Source of the DNA: an uncultured Bacteroidia bacterium
Lineage (GTDB): Bacteria > Bacteroidota > Bacteroidia > Bacteroidales > UBA932
Direction: 5' to 3'
Length of the DNA: 64,000 nucleotides
Assembly: GCA_902785825.1 (NCBI GenBank)
Contig: CACZZZ010000003.1
Coordinates: 167,550-231,549, forward strand
In this document: positions 32,959 to 41,154 of the stretch, piece after piece
Layout: every line of letters starts with the position of its first letter
Numbering within the stretch: position 1 is the stretch's first letter
The notes under the pieces: model-generated
Told to the model about the DNA's origin: nothing
The model's input: only the letters and a program-made list of their open reading frames with translations
The model's database searches: none
Position numbers and translations under genes: made by a program

Positions 32959-33873
32959 TTATCTGATCCTTAAGAACTCTTTCTCAATGTAATCTATGTC
33001 AACACCTTCCGTAGTCTTTACAATGATGCCGCGCTCGTCTATGTGATGGCATGTCGGTGTCGATTGGTCGTTGTAAAGCCAGTTCAGTACGCCATTGGTC
33101 TTGTTGAATTCACTCACCACATGGAATTCATGGATGCCGTATTCATCGATAGCCTTCCGCAAGTCTTCTGGTTTCTCACAGTTGACAATGATCAAAGGGA
33201 TGCAATCCGGGGCTTCCTTCCGTAGGTGTTCAAGATACTTCCTGAAAGCGGTATTATCCATTCCATGATTCATGCACCAGAGACCGTCATGAACAAGCAG
33301 GACTTTCTTGCCTTTGATAAGACTCCAGTCGAATCTTTTCCCATTTACGTCGAGGCAACGGAATGTCCGGAAGCGGTCCCCCTCAGCAAGCTGATCGTTC
33401 TTGATGTACTTTCTAAGCGACTTTCCGGCGGAGGAGCGCCTAATTGCCGAGGAAGATTTCCTTAGAAGGACAGATAGACTGTCTTTCGAGAATTGACCGC
33501 GCATCAAAAAGTAAGGGAACGCGTCTTCAAACACAAGGGAGTACTTGTCCATGAGAGCCTGCCGTTCCTCCCTGTTCCGGTTCAGTTTTTCCTGTGCGGA
33601 TGCTTTCAGTGATTCTCCGGTTGCCCTCTCCATGGCGGCAATGGCAAGTAGGGAATCCTTGAGTTCGGGATGCTCTTTCGCCTCCTTCTCCAGGCGCATG
33701 GCCTTTATGAAGTGTGGCGGGATGGTCTTGTTCCAATCGTTCATGATTGCGCCAGCCACAGTATTCAATGAGTCCATGCGGGCTTTGTAGGCTGCATTGT
33801 CAGGCAGGTTCTGGGAAAATGAGATGGTTATAGCCAACCAGAAACCTAACAAAAGTATGAATGTTCTACGCAT
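32959..33873 (-). CDS. Exported thioredoxin-like protein with incomplete active site
   Basis: A 304-residue protein with a signal peptide (MRRTFILLLGFWLAITISFSQ), a helical charged region (about 50-165), and a thioredoxin-like domain (about 168-304) resembling TlpA relatives. The usual WCxxC is WCMNH: Cys200 is present but the resolving position is His203. It therefore cannot form the normal CxxC disulfide, although the fold signs (VLLVHDGLWC, PLIIVNCEKPEDLRKAI, STPTCHHIDERG) are kept. The gene is bracketed by two identical 19-bp repeats and looks AT-richer than its neighbours, which suggests insertion between the CPBP gene and the BlaI operon. Function unknown. Confidence 0.8.
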   Translation of the reverse strand: MRRTFILLLGFWLAITISFSQNLPDNAAYKARMDSLNTVAGAIMNDWNKTIPPHFIKAMRLEKEAKEHPELKDSLLAIAAMERATGESLKASAQEKLNRNREERQALMDKYSLVFEDAFPYFLMRGQFSKDSLSVLLRKSSSAIRRSSAGKSLRKYIKNDQLAEGDRFRTFRCLDVNGKRFDWSLIKGKKVLLVHDGLWCMNHGMDNTAFRKYLEHLRKEAPDCIPLIIVNCEKPEDLRKAIDEYGIHEFHVVSEFNKTNGVLNWLYNDQSTPTCHHIDERGIIVKTTEGVDIDYIEKEFLRIR

Positions 33874-33927
33874 ATTTGTACTTATCTATTGTTGGAATCA
33901 AAGCCTCAGAATGACAATGTGCGGCGT

Positions 33928-33946
33928 TAGTGTCAGATCGGGAGTA
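33928..33946. repeat. 19-bp direct repeat, copy in the 3' end of the CPBP gene
   Basis: Same 19 bases as 32937-32955. On the minus strand this copy contains the last codons and TGA stop of the CPBP protease gene (33933-33935). Confidence 0.85.
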
Positions 33947-34577
33947 GGACGAAGACGAGGGCGTCCCAGAGGGCGTGACTGATGATGAGGGCGGGAAGGG
34001 CTTGCGGGCGGAGCCTGTAGATAAGGCCCCAGACAAGGCCAGCCACAAGGGCCGCCATAATCAGCATGAAGTTGAATGACCAGATGTGGACGAGGGCATA
34101 GATGACAGCCGTCAAGATAAACGCTTTATCTTCAGGGTTTTTGCCTCCCAGAATGTGGCCCATGGTCCTTTGGACATATCCCCTCCAGAAAAGTTCCTCG
34201 GCCGGACCGATCAGGCAAAGCAGCAAGACCGCGATTAGCCATGCGGGAAGTCCCGTCTTCATCGCGTAGACGGAATCCACCTCCGGCCTCGCGAATGCGA
34301 ACATCCAGGAGGAAACCTTGTCTCCGATCCAGAATATTCCCCAAAGGGCGAAGGCGATGACTATTCCGGCAAGGACTTGGAGAGCGGGCTTCTCAATCTT
34401 CAGAAGTTCCTTTCTGTCAGGCGTAAAGGATAGCCCGAGGGTGGTCAGGATCACCGCCGAGCAGGACATCACGACCCAGAAATTCGGCCAACCGTCTGTC
34501 CAGGGACTGAACATGTAGAACCACAGAAGCGCTGCGGTTCCGATTGCTATTGCCAGACGGATTCTGACATCTTTCAT
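33933..34577 (-). CDS. CPBP-family intramembrane glutamic endopeptidase
   Basis: A 214-residue polytopic protein with about six transmembrane helices. The three CPBP motifs are visible: Glu127-Glu128 and Arg132 (PAEELFWRGY), His164 (ALVHIWSFNF), and His201 (ISHALWDALVF). The family includes CAAX-type and other intramembrane proteases; the substrate is unknown. The start overlaps the stop of the prenyltransferase gene by ATGA (34574-34577). The last codons fall within one copy of the 19-bp direct repeat. Confidence 0.88.
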   Translation of the reverse strand: MKDVRIRLAIAIGTAALLWFYMFSPWTDGWPNFWVVMSCSAVILTTLGLSFTPDRKELLKIEKPALQVLAGIVIAFALWGIFWIGDKVSSWMFAFARPEVDSVYAMKTGLPAWLIAVLLLCLIGPAEELFWRGYVQRTMGHILGGKNPEDKAFILTAVIYALVHIWSFNFMLIMAALVAGLVWGLIYRLRPQALPALIISHALWDALVFVLLPI

Positions 34578-35473
34578 AACAGTCCGGCCACTATCAAACC
34601 GACAGAAAGCAGACCCGAGAAAGCGAGCTGCATCTGCGCTGAGGCCTGATCCAGGCCTTTCATGGCCTCAAGGCCGTTCTGGGAAAAGGTGGAGGCCTGT
34701 TTCTGGTTTTTCCAGGCCGGAATCGCCGCGACAAGACTGATCGCGGCTAGGGGATGCATGAGTCCCAAAGCGATGTACACAACCACGCAGATGAACGGAA
34801 TAATCATGTAGCAGCGGTACAGGGTGGCCGATTTGGGCAGCCCGAGCAGCATGCCGAAAGTCTTGATGCCGGCTTTCTTGTCCGTCACCATGTCGTAGGT
34901 GTTGTTAGCGTGAAGCACAGAAACTGTAATCACACCGATCGGCAGGGAGAGGATCAGGGCCTGGGGCTGGTAACTGCCTGTAAGGGCATAGGTTGTCCCA
35001 AGGACGGTCAGAACTCCGAAAATCAGGAAGATGTCGAGGTCTCCGAGGGCACGGTATTTCAGGAATGAATACATGTAGGTCAGCAGGACTCCGATCCCAC
35101 CGGCGACCAGCAGGTATGGACCGCTGAGAATGGTGATGACGATCCCGACGATGATTCCGGCGACGAACAGTATGGCGCTGAATGTCTTATATTCCTTAGG
35201 CTCGAATTTGTGGAACACGAGATTAGGCACGGCGAAGGCTTTTTCGTTGTCAACCCCGGTCTTGTGGTCGTACCAGTCGCTCAGCACGTTGCCGGCGGAA
35301 TGGAGCAGGACCACCCCAAGGATCGAAAGGATGAGATTGATGTATGGGAGCGGCCCGGAGGATAGCATGCCGCGGCTGAAAAGCCAAGCGAAAGTGGCAA
35401 GTACCGGCATCACCGACACCGGGAAAGACCAATATCGGGTCACAGCGACCCATTCTTTGAAGGAGTGTCTCAT
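34574..35473 (-). CDS. menA: UbiA-superfamily prenyltransferase, MenA-like
   Basis: A 299-residue protein starting at the ATG at 35473 (MRHSFKEWVAVTRYWSFP); an upstream TTG in frame is less likely. The two Asp-rich motifs are NVLSDWYDHKTGVDN (about 72-86) and DMVTDKKAGIKTFGMLLG. There are about eight transmembrane segments. The layout fits 1,4-dihydroxy-2-naphthoate polyprenyltransferase, which attaches the isoprenoid tail in menaquinone synthesis. Other men genes are not in the window, so another UbiA-type substrate is possible. Confidence 0.85.
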   Translation of the reverse strand: MRHSFKEWVAVTRYWSFPVSVMPVLATFAWLFSRGMLSSGPLPYINLILSILGVVLLHSAGNVLSDWYDHKTGVDNEKAFAVPNLVFHKFEPKEYKTFSAILFVAGIIVGIVITILSGPYLLVAGGIGVLLTYMYSFLKYRALGDLDIFLIFGVLTVLGTTYALTGSYQPQALILSLPIGVITVSVLHANNTYDMVTDKKAGIKTFGMLLGLPKSATLYRCYMIIPFICVVVYIALGLMHPLAAISLVAAIPAWKNQKQASTFSQNGLEAMKGLDQASAQMQLAFSGLLSVGLIVAGLL

Positions 35474-35528
35474 GGCGCGAAGATAACTTATCCGGGTGTA
35501 TTTTTCGATAACCTCCAACCTTTTTCAG

Positions 35529-35536
35529 TATATTTA
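35529..35536 (+). promoter_or_regulatory. Possible -7 box upstream of the DUF6249-like gene
   Basis: TATATTTA is one base off the TAnnTTTG consensus, 30 bases before the ATG. No clear -33 element. Confidence 0.4.
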
Positions 35537-35565
35537 CGTCTAATAAATTTAAATTAAGAGAAACT

Positions 35566-36015
35566 ATGGCTGATATCTTCACACCTATTTTTATTTGTGC
35601 CGTCATGCCTGTAATGATTGTCTGGCTTGTGATGAAGGCCAAACAAAGGCAGACTGACAAGATGGCTGAGATTATCCTTAAGGCCATGGAGTCCGGGACT
35701 CCGATAAACCCTGATTTCTTGATAAACCATCCACTTCGTAAGAGTATCAAAGAGCGGCTTCTGGATCTTCTGACAGCTTCTATTATACTCATTGCGCTAG
35801 GTGTGGGTTTTGCCCTAGTTGGAATGATTATCATTATTGCAAGCCATTGGAACCTTAGTACAGCTCCCACAGGATTTTCTTTGTTGATATTTTTGGGAGG
35901 AATATTGCTTGTGGTTGGTGCCGCCCTTCTCGTGGTTTACTTAATCAGGAAGAGAGTTTTGTCAAAGGAAATAGAGATCGAAGAGAAAGCTTTGGAGACT
36001 TCTGGTAAACAATGA
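35566..36015 (+). CDS. Small membrane protein, DUF6249-like
   Basis: A 149-residue protein with one N-terminal hydrophobic segment (IFICAVMPVMIVWLVMKAK), a soluble middle (KQRQTDKMAEIILKAMESG), and two more helices (about 68-88 and 105-128). The layout resembles the DUF6249 proteins of Bacteroidota, which often accompany an ECF sigma factor gene. That family name is from memory and not secure. The gene overlaps the sigma factor by ATGA at 36012-36015 and starts the AT-richer block. It could be a membrane partner of the sigma factor. Confidence 0.65.
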   Translation: MADIFTPIFICAVMPVMIVWLVMKAKQRQTDKMAEIILKAMESGTPINPDFLINHPLRKSIKERLLDLLTASIILIALGVGFALVGMIIIIASHWNLSTAPTGFSLLIFLGGILLVVGAALLVVYLIRKRVLSKEIEIEEKALETSGKQ

Positions 36016-36497
36016 CCAAGGAAAGTTTTATCGATCTTGTGAAAGTTGAGCAGGAGCCCCTTCGGCGGTTCCTTTTGGCTTTATGTTCAGGAGACTCTGA
36101 GAAGGCGGATGACATAGCTCAAGACACGCTTATGCGGGCCTATGTGGCATCAGGTTCATTCCTCGGTCTCTCCAAATTCAGGACGTGGCTTTTCAGAATA
36201 GCCTATAATTGTTATATCGACCATCTGAGGAAACAGCATTTGGATAGTGTTCCGGTTGACGGAGGCGAGGTTTTGAGAATCGAGTCAGAATACGCGCCGG
36301 ATGTTTCCTTCAGGTTCCAATCACTTTATCAAGCTCTGGATAAGTTACCCCAAAAGGAGAAAGTCACTATAATACTCTTTTATTTTGAAGACAGGAGTAT
36401 CAAGGAAATAGCCTCAATACTTGGCATTCCTGTGGGAACCGTTAAATATCATCTCTCCTGCGGGAGGTCACATCTCAAAGAAATGATCAGGCTATGA
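36012..36497 (+). CDS. ECF-type RNA polymerase sigma factor
   Basis: A 161-residue sigma-70 family protein with only regions 2 and 4. Region 2 is LALCSGDSEKADDIAQDTLM and KFRTWLFRIAYNCYIDHLR (about 22-75). Region 4 is LPQKEKVTIILFYFEDRSIK and EIASILGIPVGTVKYHLSCG (about 110-150). It overlaps both neighbours by ATGA, which ties it to the two small membrane proteins on either side. It is the probable regulator of part of the 35.5-45 kb block. Confidence 0.92.
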   Translation: MTKESFIDLVKVEQEPLRRFLLALCSGDSEKADDIAQDTLMRAYVASGSFLGLSKFRTWLFRIAYNCYIDHLRKQHLDSVPVDGGEVLRIESEYAPDVSFRFQSLYQALDKLPQKEKVTIILFYFEDRSIKEIASILGIPVGTVKYHLSCGRSHLKEMIRL

Positions 36498-36871
36498 AAG
36501 AATTGGATATAGAACAATACCTCAGGGGCAATAAGCCTCAGGTTAAAAATGATCCGTCATTTATACTGGAAACAAAGCGAAGAATCGAGACCGTTGAAGC
36601 TGTTAAGAAAGGGGTTGATTATCAGCGAAGTAGCGGACGAATGGCTGTGTTCGTGACCTTGCTTGTAGGATTGATGGTGGGAGTACTTGTCGCTATCATT
36701 CTTTTGCGGTTTCCTATAGAACGCCTCCTCATCTCCATTGAATTGTGGAAGAGTTACATATTCACGGCCATCCCATGTGTGGCTGTAGGGATAATCATCT
36801 TGACTTTAAGTAACAAAAATTCTCTTCCAACCTTTTTAAGTATTGTTTCGTCTAACAAGAAAAATACTTAA
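36494..36871 (+). CDS. Small membrane protein, candidate anti-sigma partner
   Basis: A 125-residue protein overlapping the sigma factor stop by ATGA. An N-terminal soluble segment (about 1-48, with KNDPSFILETKRRIETVEAV) is followed by two transmembrane helices (about 50-72 and 92-111). Size and position fit a membrane partner of the ECF factor. No zinc-type anti-sigma motif is present, so the role is inferred from context only. Confidence 0.6.
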   Translation: MKELDIEQYLRGNKPQVKNDPSFILETKRRIETVEAVKKGVDYQRSSGRMAVFVTLLVGLMVGVLVAIILLRFPIERLLISIELWKSYIFTAIPCVAVGIIILTLSNKNSLPTFLSIVSSNKKNT

Positions 36872-36885
36872 GAGAGAATTGACAG

Positions 36886-38001
36886 ATGAGAAGGACTTCC
36901 TTTTGTTCACTAGTTTTGCTCGTTTTCTTTAGTTTCAGCTGCAACAGGCATTCCAGTGATTATTCCGATTTCTTTTGTGAACCGGAATCAAATAAGGTAG
37001 ATGTAAGGATTGATTCCTTGAATCTTGAACGGATCAGTCCAGAAGTGTCAGGCATTTCTTATTTGGGTTATTCCGGGATTCAAGGTGGTAGATTATTTTT
37101 TGCCGACCTGTTATTCGGGAATTTATACCAATTTGATAAGAATGGAATTATAGAAGGAGTAAAGATCAGAAAAGGGAATGGGCCTCATGAGGTTCCAATG
37201 AATCGTATTGAGGCCTATTGTGTTTCTGATAATGGTCATCATTATTTTCTTGACGGTTCGACCAACTTGTATGAGTTTGATAATAATTTCGATTGTGTTA
37301 ATAAGGTACTGTATTATTGGTCGAAGAAGATAACTGATGGGGAAGTGTATGAGCGTACTGATTCATATTGTACAAGTTGGGGTAATGTCAACTTAGCGGT
37401 CAATCACGGAGTAATGTATACTAATGTAGCAGGCGAGTCCGATGATTTCAATTTTATGTTGCCGGAGTACTACAGGTTGACGAGAATAATTGAACCTCGC
37501 AATGTCAAAACTGGGGCTCCTTATCCTTTACTTGGCCGTCTTTCTCCTTCAGTGGGTTATATGAATGCTTTTCAGGGCGTTTTTTTCAGGATTAGCGATA
37601 ATGGAGACTTTGTAGTTGCCTTTGAAGCTGATGATTTGATGTATGTTTATGACAAGTCTTTCCGTTTGAAGTATTCTTTCGGCCAGAAAGGTAAGGACAT
37701 GAATCAGGACTATCTTCGTTTGTCCGTTGAAAGCTTTCAAAAAGAATTGTCTGAAGAGCAAAATACAAAAGGCCGTTATACTTCTTTGTGTATTGTTGGG
37801 GATATGACCTTCAGGACATATCGCACGGGGATTCCACAAAACCAGACCAGGCTCCAGATATACGAAGGGACCACTTTGATTGGTGATATTCAAGTTCCCG
37901 AAGGATTTAAAACCTTGGGTTATATTGAACCTTATTATTATTCCGAGTTTATTTGTGACGAGGAGAAAGAATCAATGGAATTATACAGATTCAAACTATG
38001 A
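36886..38001 (+). CDS. Six-bladed beta-propeller lipoprotein
   Basis: A 371-residue protein with a lipoprotein signal (LLVFFSFSCNRHSSD, lipid-anchor Cys19). The mature part has repeated strand motifs of the six-bladed propeller proteins common in Bacteroidota: GNLYQFDKNGIIEGVKIRKG, GPHEVPMNRIEAYCVS, NLYEFDNNFDCVNKV, and LMYVYDKSFRLKYSFGQKG. It is likely anchored in the outer membrane. Ligand unknown. It follows the putative anti-sigma gene by 14 bases and is followed by another exported protein with ATGA overlap. Confidence 0.78.
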   Translation: MRRTSFCSLVLLVFFSFSCNRHSSDYSDFFCEPESNKVDVRIDSLNLERISPEVSGISYLGYSGIQGGRLFFADLLFGNLYQFDKNGIIEGVKIRKGNGPHEVPMNRIEAYCVSDNGHHYFLDGSTNLYEFDNNFDCVNKVLYYWSKKITDGEVYERTDSYCTSWGNVNLAVNHGVMYTNVAGESDDFNFMLPEYYRLTRIIEPRNVKTGAPYPLLGRLSPSVGYMNAFQGVFFRISDNGDFVVAFEADDLMYVYDKSFRLKYSFGQKGKDMNQDYLRLSVESFQKELSEEQNTKGRYTSLCIVGDMTFRTYRTGIPQNQTRLQIYEGTTLIGDIQVPEGFKTLGYIEPYYYSEFICDEEKESMELYRFKL

Positions 38002-39245
38002 GCATGAGAAACATGAAGGGATTTTTACTTTTGCTGGTAGCGTTGGTTTTATTCCCATTCACAGGAATGGGGACGCGGACTGATAACCCGACCGACAAGC
38101 AAGTCGGGAAACTTGTCCTTGAGGCGGCGAAGGCGTTCTCTTTGAGACATAGCAAGGATTTTATTTCCATTTGCGAATTCGAGAGATTCGTAAAAAGCGG
38201 GGGAAAGTATAGCCAAGCTTTTCTATCTTACGGATTGTTTGGATCCTTGGATTTCAAGCAGGACAAAATCACCAATCTTTTCAATGATCCGTCTATTGGC
38301 TGCTACAGGGTATTAGGTTCTTTCAATTCCTTATTCATCGAGCCTTCTGGGCAAGAGTATATCGGCCCTACTTATAAAACAATCCAACTCTATGATGAGT
38401 CACGGCTCTTCTCTGAGACTTTTGACCAATATCCGTTAATCCCCCCTGTAGCAAGGATGAGGGCTATGGAAGTGTATGGCCCATTGAATCCTAAAAAGGC
38501 CGGTTGTTACAGCTACACTTTCATCAAGGGTAGTGTTCAAGGTTACTGCGAGATTGCTTTTGAGACGGCTAAGGGGGCTTTCCCGTCATCCACGCTATTA
38601 AATGGCAGAGGAATCATTTTTATCAATAAGGGGGTAATTGTGGGATTCCGGTTGGAAAACGTCGAGGAGCGCTTCTCTTTTTTCCTTCATAGTGATAATC
38701 TGTCTCCAAGAACCTCTGTCACAGATTATGATTATGAGGTTCGGTACACTTCGGTGGGCGGGGTCATATTCCCAGAGACAATTAAGCAGAATGTCAGATG
38801 GAAGACTGCTGGGATCAGGAGTTTAAACCACCTTTTTTATGCGGAAGTTAATCCATGCCTTGAGCCGTTTAAGAAAAATGTGAGCACTTACATGAAACTG
38901 TCTTTCCGGGATCATAAGTTTTTAGATAAACAGCTCAAGCAAAAATACTCACGTTATTTTACTCCGTCGGGAGCGACTTGGCGGGTTACTCTTGCTGATC
39001 CTACGATTGATCATATTATCCAGGGAATGATGAATCGTGACAAACTGTGGCGGGATGTAAAAATAGATCTCACGGTCGGAGGCCGTTCTCTTGAAGACCA
39101 GAATGCTCTTCAGACTCGATTATATTTAACGTCTGCGGCTTCAGGAGGAGCAGCAGCTCCTAGTCAGTCTGAAATTGATCGTGTATTCGAAGTTTGTTCT
39201 TCTCGAGACAGGAAGAGCCGGGAGATATTTACTTCTCTTTACTGA
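37998..39245 (+). CDS. Exported protein of unknown function
   Basis: A 415-residue protein; a hydrophobic start (MKGFLLLLVALVLFPFTGMG) suggests export. No conserved catalytic motif is recognised. The middle (about 180-300) alternates short strands (GRGIIFINKGVIVGFRLENV, DYDYEVRYTSVGGVIFPETI), suggesting a beta-rich envelope protein. The last 60 residues are polar. It overlaps the propeller gene by ATGA and closes the first transcription unit of the accessory block before a promoter at 39292. Confidence 0.65.
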   Translation: MSMRNMKGFLLLLVALVLFPFTGMGTRTDNPTDKQVGKLVLEAAKAFSLRHSKDFISICEFERFVKSGGKYSQAFLSYGLFGSLDFKQDKITNLFNDPSIGCYRVLGSFNSLFIEPSGQEYIGPTYKTIQLYDESRLFSETFDQYPLIPPVARMRAMEVYGPLNPKKAGCYSYTFIKGSVQGYCEIAFETAKGAFPSSTLLNGRGIIFINKGVIVGFRLENVEERFSFFLHSDNLSPRTSVTDYDYEVRYTSVGGVIFPETIKQNVRWKTAGIRSLNHLFYAEVNPCLEPFKKNVSTYMKLSFRDHKFLDKQLKQKYSRYFTPSGATWRVTLADPTIDHIIQGMMNRDKLWRDVKIDLTVGGRSLEDQNALQTRLYLTSAASGGAAAPSQSEIDRVFEVCSSRDRKSREIFTSLY

Positions 39246-39291
39246 CAAATTGATTGATTCTGTTCATTTTTCTGAAACGGGCAAAAATGAT

Positions 39292-39299
39292 TATATTTG
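39292..39299 (+). promoter_or_regulatory. -7 box upstream of the TPR/HTH regulator
   Basis: TATATTTG matches TAnnTTTG, 36 bases before the ATG at 39335. The -33 region (TTTTTCTG) is weak. Confidence 0.55.
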
Positions 39300-39334
39300 T
39301 CTTAATGGAGATACTTTTTGATAGTGATTGTTGA

Positions 39335-40996
39335 ATGGAACGGTTTCTTCAAATCATAGTCTTTTTATGCTTTTCCTTGTTTTTTAGCCGCTGCGGAAGT
39401 GATGTGTGTCAAACACTTGACAGGGCTGAAAATATGTTTCAGGAGCATCCATCCGAAGCTCTTTCCCTTCTTGACTCTATCGATTCATCCACCTTGGGGG
39501 GGCGGCTTCTGGCCCGCCACACTTTGCTTCGAGCGATAGCCTTGGATAAGAACAATATAGACGACGGCTCTTTTGTGTCGGAGATGGAGAAAGCCGCTGA
39601 ATGGTACGACCGCCACGCTAACTGTAAGGACAGGCTTCGCTCCGATTATTACTACGGCGACCAACTCCGCGATGCGGGTCGTCAAGAAGATGCCGCGGTG
39701 CGTTTCATGCTCTCGGAGGAGGAGGCCGTCCGCCAGGAGGACTGGTTCATTGCCGGGATGTCCGCAAGGAGCCTTTACCAAGTGTTCTTGAAAACATTTA
39801 ATAGGCCAGAAGAATTGTCATCAATTGATAGGGCTGTAGGGTATTTCAAGAAAGCAGGTTTACCTGCCCACGAGGATGACGCCAGGATAAAATTGGGGAT
39901 AGCTTTATATGATAGCGGGCTGTATGAGCAAGCGGACAGCGTCTTCAACAGAGCCATAGGTATCGCGACATCCAAGAATGACACAGCCAGGTTGAGATTG
40001 GCTCTCGCCAATTCAGTCAATCCGATGCTTGTTGATGGACATTTCCGTTCCGACACTGTTATCTCCAGGCTCAATCGGGCGAAGGGATTGGGTTTCAAGA
40101 TGAATGGGCGGGTTTATTCTGATTACGCGCTGTCGAATGCCTTGAACGGCGACATGCCCCAGGCGGAACACTACCTCGCTTTGGCATACGGTGCTTGCTC
40201 CCCGGAGGTCGACAGGATTTTCGTTACTGCCCGTGAGTTACAGATCAGAAAGGTCCAAAACGATATTTCTTCGGCATTCAAACTTCTGGATCAGTTGAAT
40301 GCATACACGGATTCCGTCACCGTTAAGACCCTTGAGCAGTCGGTGGTCAAAGCACAGAAGAATGCTCTATCATCAGCGAACGAGCGGCTTGCCAGGGAGA
40401 AGATACTCGGTGCCAGAGTCTCGAAATTGTTGATTTCGTTATTAGTCTCGCTCCTGATAATAGCGTTACTCCTTTATAAAAGTAAATCTGATCGTCTTCG
40501 AGCCGAGGAAGAGAACTACCGGTTGTTTATGGACGAATGTAAACTCGCGTATAAAGAACTTGGATCAATAGACCTAGACAACATTAAGCGAGTTCTTGAA
40601 GTAGTATATGGAGAGACAAACATGTCAGAAGATCGCATCACCTCCGCCGAATTCCGGAAAGAAATAAAAAGAATCTTGTCGGAAGATGGTTTCAGAAATA
40701 GGCTGATGTCGTATATAGACCAGGCGCATTCGGGCGTTGTGTCCAGATTAAGATTGCAAGTCCCTAATTTGACGGAATCACAAGTTTCCCTTTTCGCTTA
40801 TCTTGCCCAAGGCTTTTCTTACACCACGATATTGGTATTGACCGGCAAGCGTAGCCGCCAGAATGTTTATGATTCCCGCCGGCGTCTGGTTAAGGCGATA
40901 GAGGAGACGGCTCCGAAAGATAGGGAAGAGTTCTTGCGTTATCTGGCGAATCGGCCCACGAGGGTGAAAAATATTACTATTTCGCCCAGCGATTAA
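39335..40996 (+). CDS. Membrane-tethered TPR protein with C-terminal HTH-like regulator domain
   Basis: A 553-residue protein. It has a lipoprotein-like start (FLCFSLFFSRCGSDVC), then helical TPR-type repeats (about 25-340, for example LYEQADSVFNRAIGIATSKN). One transmembrane helix lies near 365-382 (LLISLLVSLLIIALLLYKS), followed by a cytoplasmic segment ending in a LuxR-like HTH pattern (LTESQVSLFAYLAQGF and TGKRSRQNVYDSRRRLVKAI). Such TPR-TM-HTH proteins of Bacteroidota are thought to sense the periplasm and bind DNA in the cytoplasm. A 26-bp perfect palindrome lies 27 bases after its stop. It is a candidate regulator of the downstream exported genes. Confidence 0.78.
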   Translation: MERFLQIIVFLCFSLFFSRCGSDVCQTLDRAENMFQEHPSEALSLLDSIDSSTLGGRLLARHTLLRAIALDKNNIDDGSFVSEMEKAAEWYDRHANCKDRLRSDYYYGDQLRDAGRQEDAAVRFMLSEEEAVRQEDWFIAGMSARSLYQVFLKTFNRPEELSSIDRAVGYFKKAGLPAHEDDARIKLGIALYDSGLYEQADSVFNRAIGIATSKNDTARLRLALANSVNPMLVDGHFRSDTVISRLNRAKGLGFKMNGRVYSDYALSNALNGDMPQAEHYLALAYGACSPEVDRIFVTARELQIRKVQNDISSAFKLLDQLNAYTDSVTVKTLEQSVVKAQKNALSSANERLAREKILGARVSKLLISLLVSLLIIALLLYKSKSDRLRAEEENYRLFMDECKLAYKELGSIDLDNIKRVLEVVYGETNMSEDRITSAEFRKEIKRILSEDGFRNRLMSYIDQAHSGVVSRLRLQVPNLTESQVSLFAYLAQGFSYTTILVLTGKRSRQNVYDSRRRLVKAIEETAPKDREEFLRYLANRPTRVKNITISPSD

Positions 40997-41022
40997 TCGT
41001 GAATATATGCCCTTCTATGGAC

Positions 41023-41048
41023 GAAAATAGTAATCGATTACTATTTTC
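41023..41048. promoter_or_regulatory. 26-bp perfect palindrome, candidate operator
   Basis: An exact 26-base palindrome whose right half is GATTACTATTTTC. It lies between the regulator stop (40996) and the promoter at 41095. A matching half-site ATTACTATTT occurs at 40973-40982. No T-run follows, so a terminator role is less likely than an operator. Confidence 0.65.
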
Positions 41049-41094
41049 CATTGATACACAATTAGTTATGGTAAGTGAAAAATAGCGCCGTTTT

Positions 41095-41126
41095 TTTGTT
41101 TATCATCTCACTCTTCCATACTTTTG
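41095..41126 (+). promoter_or_regulatory. Promoter of the DUF3244-like gene
   Basis: TTTG (41095-41098) and TACTTTTG (41119-41126) are 20 bases apart, an exact fit to the Bacteroidota -33/-7 pattern. The -7 box is 29 bases before the ATG at 41155. Confidence 0.75.
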
Positions 41127-41154
41127 CAAGAGTAAACCAGATTATCAGATCAAT

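Noticed and set aside
29950..33946. Beta-lactam resistance locus
   Set aside because: The BlaI and M56 genes are present but there is no beta-lactamase or penicillin-binding domain; the M56 protein has a TonB domain instead.
41023..41048. Palindrome as a rho-independent terminator of the TPR-HTH gene
   Set aside because: The stem is AT-rich and no T-run follows on either strand; an operator fits better.
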